Origin: Aldehydirespirator sp965204875 | Lineage (GTDB): Bacteria; Actinomycetota; Acidimicrobiia; Acidimicrobiales; Aldehydirespiratoraceae | Reading direction: 5' to 3' | NCBI GenBank assembly: GCA_965204875.1 | Contig: CBDBFM010000002.1 | Coordinates: 1 to 23,360, forward strand | DNA length: 23,360 nucleotides | Shown: positions 1-7,086 of the stretch, piece after piece | Layout of the letters: every line of letters begins with the position of its first letter | Numbering within the stretch: the first letter of the stretch is position 1 | The notes under the pieces: generated by a model | The model's input: only the letters and a program-made list of their open reading frames with translations | Databases searched by the model: none | Told to the model about the DNA's origin: nothing | Position numbers and translations under genes: made by a program

Positions 1-224
1 CTCACGGCGACCCCGTAATACGCCAGACAGTTCACCGCGTCCTCAGCGCCGATACCCGCAACATCCACAAACCCCGCATCCCCCAACGCGTCACCAAAAC
101 ACGCAGAAAACACCGGCAACACATCAGCCTCCGCGCCGCTGCCGCCCACAGGCGCGGCCCCAGCAGGAGCCGCTGCCACAACCCCACCAACCAAACCAAC
201 CACCAACAACACACACCACAACAA
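1..224 (-). CDS. SLH-domain surface protein, paralogue 1 (N-terminal part only)
   Basis: This is the N-terminal end of a secreted S-layer-homology protein that runs off the left edge. It reads a hydrophobic segment (LLWCVLLVVGLVGGVVAAAP) followed by the start of the first SLH repeat (FGDALGDAGFVDVAGIG, then DAVNCLAYYGVAVS). Those residues match the two paralogues at 2127-4502 and 13205-15640. SLH repeats bind secondary cell-wall polymers, so the product should be anchored outside the cell. The open frame has only TTG codons near 222-224 as starts, and these would leave a signal peptide without basic residues. In this frame an Arg-rich stretch (AGRRRGGGG) lies just upstream, which argues for initiation at the ATG at 307-309 and passage through the C10 tract at 267-276. 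As written, that ATG is out of frame. Bases 1-152 are identical to 15492-15643 of paralogue 3. Confidence 0.8.
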   Translation of the reverse strand, partial: MLWCVLLVVGLVGGVVAAAPAGAAPVGGSGAEADVLPVFSACFGDALGDAGFVDVAGIGAEDAVNCLAYYGVAV

Positions 225-266
225 ACCACCACCACCACGGCGGCGGCCGGCTACAACATCAGCCAG

Positions 267-276
267 CCCCCCCCCC
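267..276 (-). repeat. Poly-G tract (G10 on the coding strand) in the 5' end of SLH paralogue 1
   Basis: A run of ten C on the plus strand (ten G in the gene's sense) lies between the ATG with a strong ribosome site (307-309) and the signal-peptide codons. With 10 G the ATG frame ends at TGA after 16 codons. With 9 or 12 G it would read straight into the Arg-rich signal peptide and SLH frame. Long G tracts are classic slipped-strand mispairing sites, and also classic places for sequencing errors. Confidence 0.9.
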
Positions 277-306
277 GCGGCGAGAACCACTACCAACCAT
301 CAGAGA

Positions 307-321
307 CATCTGAGCCTCCCC
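307..321 (-). promoter_or_regulatory. Shine-Dalgarno and ATG of SLH paralogue 1
   Basis: In the minus-strand sense the sequence is AGGGGAGG, five bases (ctcag), then ATG at 307-309. The same arrangement occurs in paralogue 2 at 4589-4605. This is a far better initiation site than the TTG codons further downstream, and it lies on the far side of the poly-G tract from the signal peptide. Confidence 0.75.
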
Positions 322-731
322 TTTCTCTCGAACGCCGGCAGAACCCCGCCGACCCGGCTAGACGGCACAACCCTAACACCACCGGCCGGCAACACGCCAA
401 CCCCGGCAGCACCAGAGCCACACCACCCACCAACATACCCAAGCCGCCCCCCGGCACGCAACAACCACAAACCCTCAAGGCCGAGAACGGCCGGCTAGCA
501 GCGCATGGACATCATCCAAGCGCCTGCACGAACTGCGACGCCCCAGCCGGCTCGCCCCCCTGCTGCCGACGACGGCCCCCCGACGGCACGTCCGTGACCA
601 GATCCGGCAGGCCGACCGACGAACCGGGGACCTGAGCTGCAAGGCACCGGTCGCTTGACACGACGCATCGCACAAGCACGTTGCCGCACTGGCGCGGACG
701 CGGCACGCCGCCGGCAGGAACAGCTTCGGCT
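310..731. other. Intergenic region: conserved SLH leader, then nothing recognised
   Basis: Positions 310-470 are the leader of SLH paralogue 1 and are about 90% identical by eye to 4592-4753. Positions 471-731 lie between that leader and the stop of the nucleotidyltransferase gene. Open frames exist there on both strands, as expected at this GC content, but none shows a recognisable domain or a good ribosome site. Confidence 0.6.
432..461 (-). promoter_or_regulatory. Candidate promoter of SLH paralogue 1
   Basis: In the minus-strand sense there is TTGCGT (456-461), an 18-base spacer, and TATGTT (432-437). The same layout with TTGCGT, 18 bases and TAGGTT occurs at 4715-4744 upstream of paralogue 2, inside a leader block that is nearly identical between the two copies (310-470 and 4592-4753). 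The hexamers are only a partial match to sigma-70-type consensus, so this is a suggestion. It would give a leader of roughly 120 bases. Confidence 0.35.
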
Positions 732-1742
732 CTAGTGGCGGTCGCCGGGCGCTGCGGGCGAACCGGGCGCATCGCGCACGCTGACCGCCGCAGCGCGCAA
801 GGACTCGGCCACTGCATCGGCATCAGCGAGCTCCTCCTCCTGATCGGCGCTGATCGGCGGCAGCCTCTCCAGCGAGCCGCGCGCCTCTGCTGCCGCGTAT
901 CTCAAGAGTGCCGCCGCAGCTTCCAGATGAGCCGCAGCGTTCTCCTCGGTTGTCTCAGCCATCAGCTTCGGGGTTGCCCCAGCGTAGAGCGCGAGCCGCC
1001 ACCTCGTGAACTCGCCCTTGTCGTCGCGCGGCAGGTCGCTGAGCGCCACGGAGGCTGCCGCATACGCATCGACTTCTTCGGCTAGCTCCTCCAGCATGAT
1101 CTCAATCCGATGATCGCGGTCAAGGATGCGCCCCATACGCAGGCGTCCTACCGCGTTCAGGCAGGCTTCGGCACAAGCATGGGAGCTTTCCAACGCGTCC
1201 TGCAGTGTCCGCAGTCGCTTGCCGGCACCGCTAGAAATCAGCAACTCTCGCGCTGCTCGGTCCGCCGACTCCGCCTTCCTTGCAGCCTGCATAATTTCGT
1301 TGATGGCGAGCTGCCTATCGTTGCGTGCCATAGCCCATGCTGCCCCTTCCCGCTCAGCGATATCGCTGTCAATCTCTGAATGTCCGCTCAGGGTGCGCCC
1401 GTGGCGGACGGCCTCGCTGTAAACCGACGAGCGCGCATATCGGGTACTCCAGGCAAGCTGCCGCGGCGTCACCGGCATAGCGTCACAGTCGAAACCGGTG
1501 ACGCTATGCACCCGGTCTTGCAACTCGCCCTGCAGCGCCTCGAACTCCGACTCCGAGCAGTCCGGCGTGTCCACGACCACCAGCAGGTCGATGTCGGAGC
1601 GCTCCGTCGCCGCGTTCTTGGCGACCGAGCCGAACAGCACAACCGCCTCGATCTCAGGATGCGCATCCCGAAGAGCCTCCGCAGCACGTTGAGCATCAGC
1701 AGCAGTAGGAATGGAGGCAGTGGAGTTGCTAGGAGTGCTCAT
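732..1742 (-). CDS. Nucleotidyltransferase (MNT-like) domain protein with helical, possibly HEPN-like, C-terminus
   Basis: The N-terminal 100 residues form a minimal nucleotidyltransferase domain. Residues about 34-57 carry VVLFGSVAKN followed by ERSDIDLLVVVD, the GS motif plus the Asp-x-Asp metal site, and FDCDAMPV near residue 84 can supply a third acidic residue. The glycine that usually closes the GSxxxG motif is Asn here. The remaining 230 residues are predicted mostly helical and Ala/Glu-rich, ending in an acidic tail. That is compatible with, but does not prove, a HEPN-type partner fused to the MNT domain. MNT proteins adenylylate targets and often act with HEPN RNases as toxin-antitoxin pairs, but no separate partner gene is adjacent. 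The ATG start is supported by AGGAGG nine bases upstream. The gene sits alone between two SLH paralogues, on the same strand. Confidence 0.8.
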   Translation of the reverse strand: MSTPSNSTASIPTAADAQRAAEALRDAHPEIEAVVLFGSVAKNAATERSDIDLLVVVDTPDCSESEFEALQGELQDRVHSVTGFDCDAMPVTPRQLAWSTRYARSSVYSEAVRHGRTLSGHSEIDSDIAEREGAAWAMARNDRQLAINEIMQAARKAESADRAARELLISSGAGKRLRTLQDALESSHACAEACLNAVGRLRMGRILDRDHRIEIMLEELAEEVDAYAAASVALSDLPRDDKGEFTRWRLALYAGATPKLMAETTEENAAAHLEAAAALLRYAAAEARGSLERLPPISADQEEELADADAVAESLRAAAVSVRDAPGSPAAPGDRH

Positions 1743-2126
1743 AACGCGGGACGCCTCCTACGGAACGGGGTCATCGGCAGTCTAATCGAGACATCCCCGT
1801 GCGCACGCGCCGCCCCAGCGGTACGACCTCGCCGCCAACCACGAAACTGAGCGTCCCAGCGCGCACGCGCCGCTCCAGAACCCAGAGCCACAACGCCACC
1901 GCCGGACACAGCTGCTCAGAGCCCTGCCCACGATCGGGACTTGCCGCTCCCGAACCCAGGGCCACATGACCCGATACTTCGCCGACAGCGACACCCCTTG
2001 CCCGCGCCCTTGTGGGCCGTGGGGAGGGAAGCGAGCCGAGCGAGCCGGGGCACCCGAGACGCGCCGAGAGGCCCGGCTGTGTTGCCGGGCCTCCCGGTCG
2101 GTACGCCGTGTCGGTATTGGTGGCGT
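1743..2126. other. Intergenic region with diverged direct repeats
   Basis: No gene is supported here. The stretch holds a diverged direct repeat of about 26 bases (1870-1895 and 1944-1969, spaced 74 bases), two copies of gcgcacgcgccgc (1801 and 1861), and a hairpin at 2068-2093 just beyond the stop of SLH paralogue 2. Confidence 0.55.
2068..2093 (-). terminator. Hairpin downstream of SLH paralogue 2
   Basis: A perfect 10-bp inverted repeat (gaggcccggc / gccgggcctc) with a six-base loop lies 33 bases after the stop codon of SLH paralogue 2. No clear T tract follows. Its position after the stop and its GC-rich stem suit an intrinsic terminator of a high-GC genome. Confidence 0.6.
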
Positions 2127-4502
2127 TTAGCCCGAAGGTTCGCTGAGTCTGACGATGCCTGCCGTGAAGGGGGTGGTGCCGAGGTCGTTGGTGGCGTTGG
2201 GGGCGTTGGTCTGTGAACGGATCAGGAACAGCACGCTGCCCGAGGTGCCCGAGGTGCCGGTGTTGGGGTCGTCCATCCAGGCCGAGAAGGTGAGACTACC
2301 GTCAGCGCCGGTGTAACGAACTCGCCGGTACTGTTCCCAACCTTGGGACGCCTTGAGCGAAGCGGGCGCCGCGGTGAACGTTCTTGCGCCGCCCCTGCCA
2401 ACCGAGGTTCCGTGACCGCCTACGGGGAAGTAAAGACGATGTAGATTGAACGCGGCACGGGTCGTGCCGTCCGCGCCGACGGTGGTGTCAGCACCGGTGC
2501 TGTCCTTGAGCTGGATCTTGATCGACACCTCATCACCGTAGTCGGCCTCCACGAACGTGGTACTGGTCTCCCCCGCTGGGAACGTCTTGTCGGTCTTCGC
2601 GCCATTTGAGGTCACGGTAATGCTCGCGGCCGCGTTGCCCGAGGGCACCGTCGTCGTCGGCGCGGTGCCAGAAGTCGTGCGAGCACCGTCAGAGACGAGC
2701 ACGTTGACCACATGGAACCGCTTGTTCGGCAGATTCGTGATCGCGGGCGACGCCGGACCGTTGATCTCCTCCACGAACTGCAAGATCAGCGTGCGCCTGT
2801 CACCCGCAGTGCCCGGGTTCGGATCCGCCGGCGCCGAAACCGCGAACGAAGCCTTACCCGTGCTGTCAGTCTTGAGGTTATGGTGCGCAACATCGCCACC
2901 CGCATCCGAGCACGGGGGATCACATAGCACATTACCCACGTCGAGAGCAACAACCGCAGGCGTAACATTGGAAGTCTGAGAAAACGAAGTCACATGACCG
3001 CCAATGTTGAACTGCCGAGCATCGACCAGCACAGGGTTCGTGCCGTCCGCACCGAACGCGGCGCGCTTCACCTTATCGTTGTCGTTCTCATCGGTGTACA
3101 ACAACTGCACCGTGAACTGCGACCAATCACCGAAACTCATCCGATAATGGTCAACACCAACATCATTCGTCGTCTTGGTAGCCGCAACCTTCTCATCATC
3201 AGGCGTGATACTCAACGACTCGGCCGCCACCTGACCCAACGGCATAGTCGTCGTAGTCGTGGTGGTGGTGGCCGTAGTCGTGGTGGTGGTTGCGGGGGTG
3301 GTAGTAGTAGTCGTCGTAGTGGTTGCGGGGGTGGAACCGCCGCCACCGCCGCCGCCTGCAGGGGCGGCGGGAACGACCGCGGTTGCGGCCGGCACCGTGA
3401 CAGCGTCAGGATCACCGGCGATGCGCAACTCGAAACCGTCCACACTGTTCTCGTTGTATGAGTCGCCGCGGTCGCCGGACCACACCCACACCGTGACACC
3501 CCGACCAATAGCCGCCGCGCTCAACTCGTCCAGCTTCACATCACCGTCGGCACCGGTGACCGGATCGCGCGCGTCGATCGCGCAGGCCGTGGATGTGCGG
3601 TTCACGCTTCTGACGAGCGCGTTGCACCCGCCCCGCAGATCAAACGCCCGATAACGGCGCTGCGTGCTCACATAGAACCCGTCAACCACCGCACCGGCCA
3701 CCGGCCCGAACGCCTCGTCGCGCACCGACACGACCACCGTGCCACCGTCGGCCTGCGCGGTCACGCCAGCGGGGCGCACACCCGTGTGCGCCAACCAGCG
3801 CGACACGAACGACGCCAGGTTCTTGCGCAGCACACGACCATCCGGATCAAACCTGCTCCCATCACCGGCGCTGCCCGTCGTCAACCCCAACTCAAACGCA
3901 TGGCTCGCCGCAGCAGCCACCGCCCCGTCCCGCGCGTCCGCGAAATGATCCAAACTGCCCTCGCCGAGCTTCAACACGCCCGACGCGTCGAACAAACCCG
4001 GACTCGCCAACCGCAACAGCGCCACCAACGCCGCCACCGCCTCAGCGCGGGTCACCGGCACGCCGGACACACCACCCTCATCCGAGAGCACACCCGCAGC
4101 AACCAACGCCGCCACAGCAGCACGGGACTCGGCGTCCATCGCTGCGTCGCCATCCATCCCGACGTCATCGTCGGCGTCACCGAACTCAACCCCCGCCAGC
4201 AGACCGGCCCGGTACAGCACCAACGCCAACTCCGCACGCGACACCACATGGCCGGCACCGAAACGGTCCTGCGACGCGCTCACAGCGACCCCGTAATACG
4301 CCAAGCAGTTCACCGCGTCCTCAGCACCGATACCCGCAACATCCAAAAACCCGGCATCCCCCAATGCGTCACCAAAACACGCAGAAAACACCGGCAACAC
4401 ATCAGCCTCCGCCCGGCTGTCACCCACAGGCGCAGCCCCAACCGGAGCAGCCACCACAACAGAACCAACCAAACCAACCACCAACAACACACACCACAAC
4501 AA
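2127..4502 (-). CDS. SLH-domain secreted surface protein, paralogue 2
   Basis: This is a large secreted protein. A hydrophobic leader is followed by three S-layer-homology repeats at about residues 35-90, 95-165 and 175-245. Conserved turns include VVSRAELALVLYRAG, PVTRAEAVAALVALL and RKNLASFVSRWLAHTG. A beta-rich region (about 250-380), a Gly run and a Thr/Ala linker (about 390-430) come next, and then a long region with repeated features such as GDWSQFTVQLLYTDENDN and YGDEVSIKIQLKDSTGADTT. The SLH part should tether it to the cell wall, and the Thr linker may be O-glycosylated (inference). The open frame can begin only at TTG 4502, which gives no basic n-region. Upstream in the same frame lies VVVGRRPRRGGG, so the true start is probably ATG 4589-4591, separated by the C12 tract and currently one base out of frame. 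Paralogue 3 is similar over nearly its whole length. Confidence 0.88.
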   Translation of the reverse strand: MLWCVLLVVGLVGSVVVAAPVGAAPVGDSRAEADVLPVFSACFGDALGDAGFLDVAGIGAEDAVNCLAYYGVAVSASQDRFGAGHVVSRAELALVLYRAGLLAGVEFGDADDDVGMDGDAAMDAESRAAVAALVAAGVLSDEGGVSGVPVTRAEAVAALVALLRLASPGLFDASGVLKLGEGSLDHFADARDGAVAAAASHAFELGLTTGSAGDGSRFDPDGRVLRKNLASFVSRWLAHTGVRPAGVTAQADGGTVVVSVRDEAFGPVAGAVVDGFYVSTQRRYRAFDLRGGCNALVRSVNRTSTACAIDARDPVTGADGDVKLDELSAAAIGRGVTVWVWSGDRGDSYNENSVDGFELRIAGDPDAVTVPAATAVVPAAPAGGGGGGGSTPATTTTTTTTTPATTTTTTATTTTTTTTMPLGQVAAESLSITPDDEKVAATKTTNDVGVDHYRMSFGDWSQFTVQLLYTDENDNDKVKRAAFGADGTNPVLVDARQFNIGGHVTSFSQTSNVTPAVVALDVGNVLCDPPCSDAGGDVAHHNLKTDSTGKASFAVSAPADPNPGTAGDRRTLILQFVEEINGPASPAITNLPNKRFHVVNVLVSDGARTTSGTAPTTTVPSGNAAASITVTSNGAKTDKTFPAGETSTTFVEADYGDEVSIKIQLKDSTGADTTVGADGTTRAAFNLHRLYFPVGGHGTSVGRGGARTFTAAPASLKASQGWEQYRRVRYTGADGSLTFSAWMDDPNTGTSGTSGSVLFLIRSQTNAPNATNDLGTTPFTAGIVRLSEPSG
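3246..3335 (-). repeat. Trinucleotide-rich Thr linker of SLH paralogue 2
   Basis: This is a run of ACN codons on the minus strand encoding threonine blocks interrupted by Pro-Ala, between the SLH half and the C-terminal half. The matching region in paralogue 3 (14372-14521) is expanded by a 42-bp tandem repeat, so linker length differs between paralogues. Confidence 0.85.
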
Positions 4503-4550
4503 CCCACCACCACCACGACGCGGGCGGCGACCGACTACAACATCAACCAG

Positions 4551-4562
4551 CCCCCCCCCCCC
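4551..4562 (-). repeat. Poly-G tract (G12 on the coding strand) in the 5' end of SLH paralogue 2
   Basis: Twelve C on the plus strand lie between ATG 4589-4591 and the signal peptide. With 12 G, translation from that ATG ends at TAG after 18 codons. With 10 or 13 G it would continue into the Arg-rich n-region and the SLH protein. The tract sits at the same place as the G10 tract of paralogue 1, although the flanking bases differ, so the tract itself has been kept. Confidence 0.9.
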
Positions 4563-4588
4563 GCGGGAGAAGTACGAACCATCAGAGA

Positions 4589-4605
4589 CATCTCAGCCTC
4601 CCCTT
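4589..4605 (-). promoter_or_regulatory. Shine-Dalgarno and ATG of SLH paralogue 2
   Basis: In the minus-strand sense the sequence is AAGGGGAGG, then ctgag, then ATG (4589-4591). It matches the site at 307-321 in paralogue 1. No comparable ribosome site precedes the in-frame TTG at 4500-4502. Confidence 0.75.
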
Positions 4606-4714
4606 CCTCTCGAACACCGGCAGAACCCCGCCGACCCGACTAGACCAGCACAACCCTAACACCACCGGCCGGCAACAAGCCAACCCCGGCAGCACCAGCG
4701 CCACACCACCCACC

Positions 4715-4744
4715 AACCTACCCAGGCCCCGCCCCGGCACGCAA
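4715..4744 (-). promoter_or_regulatory. Candidate promoter of SLH paralogue 2
   Basis: TTGCGT (4739-4744), an 18-base spacer and TAGGTT (4715-4720) in the minus-strand sense mirror the layout upstream of paralogue 1. The whole block 4592-4753 is conserved between the two leaders, so the hexamer conservation alone is not independent evidence. Confidence 0.35.
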
Positions 4745-4826
4745 CAACCACAACCATCTGACCCGCAGCCTGGCGATTGTGGGTCACCTCGCCGGGCTGA
4801 GGCCGAACCCTGGTCGCGGCCGTGAC

Positions 4827-5054
4827 CTATGACGATGCGGGTGGGCGCAGGTCGATCGAGAGGCGCAGGATGCCGTCTTCGAACTCTGCGGAGGCATTGC
4901 CGATCATGGCGAAGTCCTGGTAGTCGGTTCGAGCCTGATCCAGGAACCGCTTGCGCTCCTCGCCTGCGACCGGTGGCAGGTTGCGGCGCTTCACACCCTC
5001 GGCACGCTCACGGAAGCGCGCGATCATGGCGTCGGCGTCGAACCCCTCAACCAT
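4827..5054 (-). CDS. Small conserved-looking hypothetical protein (75 aa)
   Basis: This is a short soluble protein starting MVEGFDADAMIARFRERA. It has a basic middle (GVKRRNLPPV, EERKRFLDQA) and ends in a beta-like stretch (FEDGILRLSIDLRP). Its composition, rich in Asp, Glu, Phe, Ile and Lys, is protein-like and unlike the Arg/Pro/Ala noise of neighbouring frames. I do not recognise a named family or function. The frame stays open upstream, but that extension is Arg/Pro-rich and overlaps the preceding gene, so I place the start at ATG 5054. It overlaps the end of the membrane-protein gene by 31 bases and is the last gene of the metX operon. The next gene leftward is SLH paralogue 2, behind its own leader. 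Confidence 0.65.
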   Translation of the reverse strand: MVEGFDADAMIARFRERAEGVKRRNLPPVAGEERKRFLDQARTDYQDFAMIGNASAEFEDGILRLSIDLRPPASS

Positions 5055-5893
5055 GAGGTCCAATCTAGACGACGCCGACTCGGGCTCCGCCACTGCGCTC
5101 GTGCTCGACGACTCTCCGCGGGCTGGTCGGGACGCTCGGACATCGGCAATCCGGAACCCGCCACTCGGCCGGCACCGACCGGATCGCCGGCGACGGGTTG
5201 CTCGGACCCGGACCCGTCCGGCCGGCCGCCGGCCGCCGTTTCGCGTGAGGTTGTGTGAGCGTGTTGCGGGTGGGCCGCTGCCGGCGGGTCTCGGGAATCG
5301 GAGCGCTGCAGGGAGATCCGCAGGCGGCGCCGGGGACTGGTGTGCCACACGAAGACGCCCAGCATCACCGTCATCCCACCGGCTATCGAGTACAGCGCGA
5401 TGACCACGGCGTCCACCTTCTCGCTGCTGGTGCGCAGCACAACCCGCCGCTCGGGCGTGGCCAGCGGGTCGGACCCCTCCCCGCCCTGAGCCACGACCGT
5501 TGTCGCCGTCCCCGTCGCGTCCTCTGAGGTGGGCGCCGCCGGCACGGAGGGTGCCTCCGATGCCGCCAACCCGCTTCCCAGAGCGTCGGCAGAAACAAGT
5601 GCCTCCGACATGGGCACCCCCGAAACAGGTGCCTCCAACAGGGGTGCCTCTGAGACAGGAACATCAGAAACGGATGCCTGGCCATGTGCGGCGGCACTGG
5701 CGACGGTCAACCCAGGCCCCAGGGCACCCGATACACAGAGCATCCCCGCGGCCAGCGCAGCCACGATCCGAGCACGACCCGAACGGGCGAGCGCAGCCAC
5801 GATCCGAGCACGACCCGAACGGGCGAGCGCAGCCAGGATCCGAGCACGACCCGAACGCACGAACTGTGAAGCTATCGCCGTGAGCACGCTCAA
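5024..5893 (-). CDS. Hypothetical membrane-anchored secreted protein with repeats
   Basis: The N-terminus holds three 12-residue repeats (RSGRARIVAALA type) running into a signal-peptide-like segment (AAGMLCVSGALGPGLTVASA). A Pro/Ser/Ala/Val exported region follows, with six pentapeptide repeats (PVSEA type). A transmembrane helix (VVIALYSIAGGMTVMLGVFV, about residues 168-187) and a basic stop-transfer sequence (SPRRRLRIS) come next, then a Pro/Arg-rich tail of about 95 residues. The topology is probably outside-in with a cytoplasmic tail. No enzyme motif is visible and the function is unknown. The TTG start overlaps the TGA stop of the upstream PLP-enzyme gene, which suggests coupled translation. 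A later start inside or after the 12-residue repeats is possible. Confidence 0.6.
   Translation of the reverse strand: MSVLTAIASQFVRSGRARILAALARSGRARIVAALARSGRARIVAALAAGMLCVSGALGPGLTVASAAAHGQASVSDVPVSEAPLLEAPVSGVPMSEALVSADALGSGLAASEAPSVPAAPTSEDATGTATTVVAQGGEGSDPLATPERRVVLRTSSEKVDAVVIALYSIAGGMTVMLGVFVWHTSPRRRLRISLQRSDSRDPPAAAHPQHAHTTSRETAAGGRPDGSGSEQPVAGDPVGAGRVAGSGLPMSERPDQPAESRRARAQWRSPSRRRLDWTSWLRGSTPTP
5595..5684 (-). repeat. Six 15-bp tandem units coding for pentapeptide repeats
   Basis: Six consecutive 15-base units resemble aacaggtgcctccaa, for example 5595-5609, 5625-5639 and 5640-5654. They are diverged but in register, and encode PVSEA/PLLEA/PVSGV-type pentapeptides in the exported part of the membrane protein. 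Confidence 0.8.
5755..5862 (-). repeat. Three 36-bp tandem units in the signal-peptide region
   Basis: Units 5755-5790 and 5791-5826 are identical, and 5827-5862 differs at a few bases. They encode three copies of a 12-residue basic-plus-hydrophobic module at the extreme N-terminus of the membrane protein. Confidence 0.9.
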
Positions 5894-7086
5894 TCGCTCA
5901 GGGGCACGCGGTCGAGCGCACCGAGGACGTCGGCCACCACATCAGAGGTGTGCTCCAGGCCGGCCGAGAACCGCACCGTGCCCCCGGCTATGCCCACCGC
6001 TTGCATCTCCTCGGGGAGCAGGCTCAGGTGGGTGGTGGACGCCGGGTGGGTCACCAGGCTCTCGGGGCCGCCGAGCGACGTGGCCAGCTGCACTATGCCC
6101 AACCCCTCCACCAGAGCGTGGGCAGCCGCTGAGCCGCCGCGCAGATCGAAGGTCACCAAGCCGCCCGCCAGTGCCATCTGGCGGCACGCCAGCCGATGCT
6201 GCGGGTGGCACTCCAGGCCCGGATAGTGCGCCGCTGCCACTGCGGGATGCTCAAGCAGCGCTTCCGCCAGCGCCGCGGCGGTGGCAGTCTGCCGGCGCAG
6301 CCGCACGGCCAGGGTGCGCAGGCCGCGCAGGGCGTTGAGCGCGTCGAAGGGCGACGCGGTGGCGCCGTGGAGCACGGCATAGTTCCACAGCCAGCCCAGC
6401 AGCTCCTCGCTGCCCGCCACCACGCCGATCGTGGCGTCGTTGTGTCCCGCTATCGCCTTGGTCGCCGAATGCACTATCAGATCCACGCCGTAGGCGGCGG
6501 GCTGCTGCGCCAGCGGCGTCGCGAACGTCGAGTCCACCACGGTCATCGGGCCGGCTATCGCCCCCAGCTCCCGCAGATCGACTATGGCGAGCTTCGGGTT
6601 GGCGGGAGTCTCGGCGATCACCAGCACCGTGCGACCAGGTATCACCGCCGCGGCGAAGGCTCCCGGCTCGGTGCCGTCCACGAAGGTCACGTCGATGCCG
6701 AAGCGCGGACATGCCGCCTGCAACAGCATCTGGGTGCCGGAATAGATCTGGCGCTGGGCGACGATGTGGTCGCCGCTGGAGCAGAGGCCCAGGACGATGG
6801 CGCTCAGCGCCCCCATCCCCGAGGCGAACGCCCTGGCCGACTCGGTGCCCTCCAGATCCGCGATGGCGTCCTCGAAGGCACGCACTCCGGGGTTGCCGTA
6901 GCGGCTGTAGTAGCGGCTCGAATGGGTGTCGGCCGCCAGGGCGTGGGCCTGCGGGGCGCCGGCGGCGGTGAAGGTGGAGGTGGCCCACAAGATCGGAGCG
7001 AGCGCCTCGGCATTGTCCGCACGTCCGGCCCGTATCGCCCGAGTGTCGGGATGCCACCCGCCACGACCCGCCTCACCCTCACCCAT
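5890..7086 (-). CDS. PLP-dependent trans-sulfuration enzyme (O-acetylhomoserine sulfhydrylase or cystathionine gamma-synthase type)
   Basis: This is a 398-residue member of the Cys/Met metabolism PLP family (usual length about 380-430). The SRYGNP motif at 61-66 contacts cofactor phosphate, ASGMGAL lies at 88-94, VVDSTFATPL carries the cofactor-binding Asp185, and HSATKAIAGH contains the Schiff-base Lys210. Near the C-terminus SLGGPESLVTHPAST is the substrate-carboxylate region. It follows metX with an eight-base overlap and AGGAGG seven bases before its ATG. The likely role is therefore to convert O-acetylhomoserine, with sulfide or cysteine, to homocysteine or cystathionine. Sequence alone does not separate MetZ, MetY and MetB activities, so no gene symbol is given. 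It falls under the SAM riboswitch upstream of metX. Confidence 0.9.
   Translation of the reverse strand: MGEGEAGRGGWHPDTRAIRAGRADNAEALAPILWATSTFTAAGAPQAHALAADTHSSRYYSRYGNPGVRAFEDAIADLEGTESARAFASGMGALSAIVLGLCSSGDHIVAQRQIYSGTQMLLQAACPRFGIDVTFVDGTEPGAFAAAVIPGRTVLVIAETPANPKLAIVDLRELGAIAGPMTVVDSTFATPLAQQPAAYGVDLIVHSATKAIAGHNDATIGVVAGSEELLGWLWNYAVLHGATASPFDALNALRGLRTLAVRLRRQTATAAALAEALLEHPAVAAAHYPGLECHPQHRLACRQMALAGGLVTFDLRGGSAAAHALVEGLGIVQLATSLGGPESLVTHPASTTHLSLLPEEMQAVGIAGGTVRFSAGLEHTSDVVADVLGALDRVPLSD

Noticed and set aside
290..478. Short hydrophobic ORF in the leader of SLH paralogue 1
   Set aside because: The frame is not kept in the otherwise similar leader of paralogue 2, and it has no ribosome site.
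4500..4502. TTG as the true start of SLH paralogue 2
   Set aside because: It has no good Shine-Dalgarno and gives a signal peptide without basic residues. The Arg-rich stretch lies just upstream in the same frame, and a much better ATG with ribosome site exists beyond the poly-G tract. It is kept only as the limit of the open frame.
4827..5348. Longer 173-residue version of the small hypothetical protein
   Set aside because: The first 98 residues are Arg/Pro-rich noise read from the tail of the overlapping membrane-protein gene.
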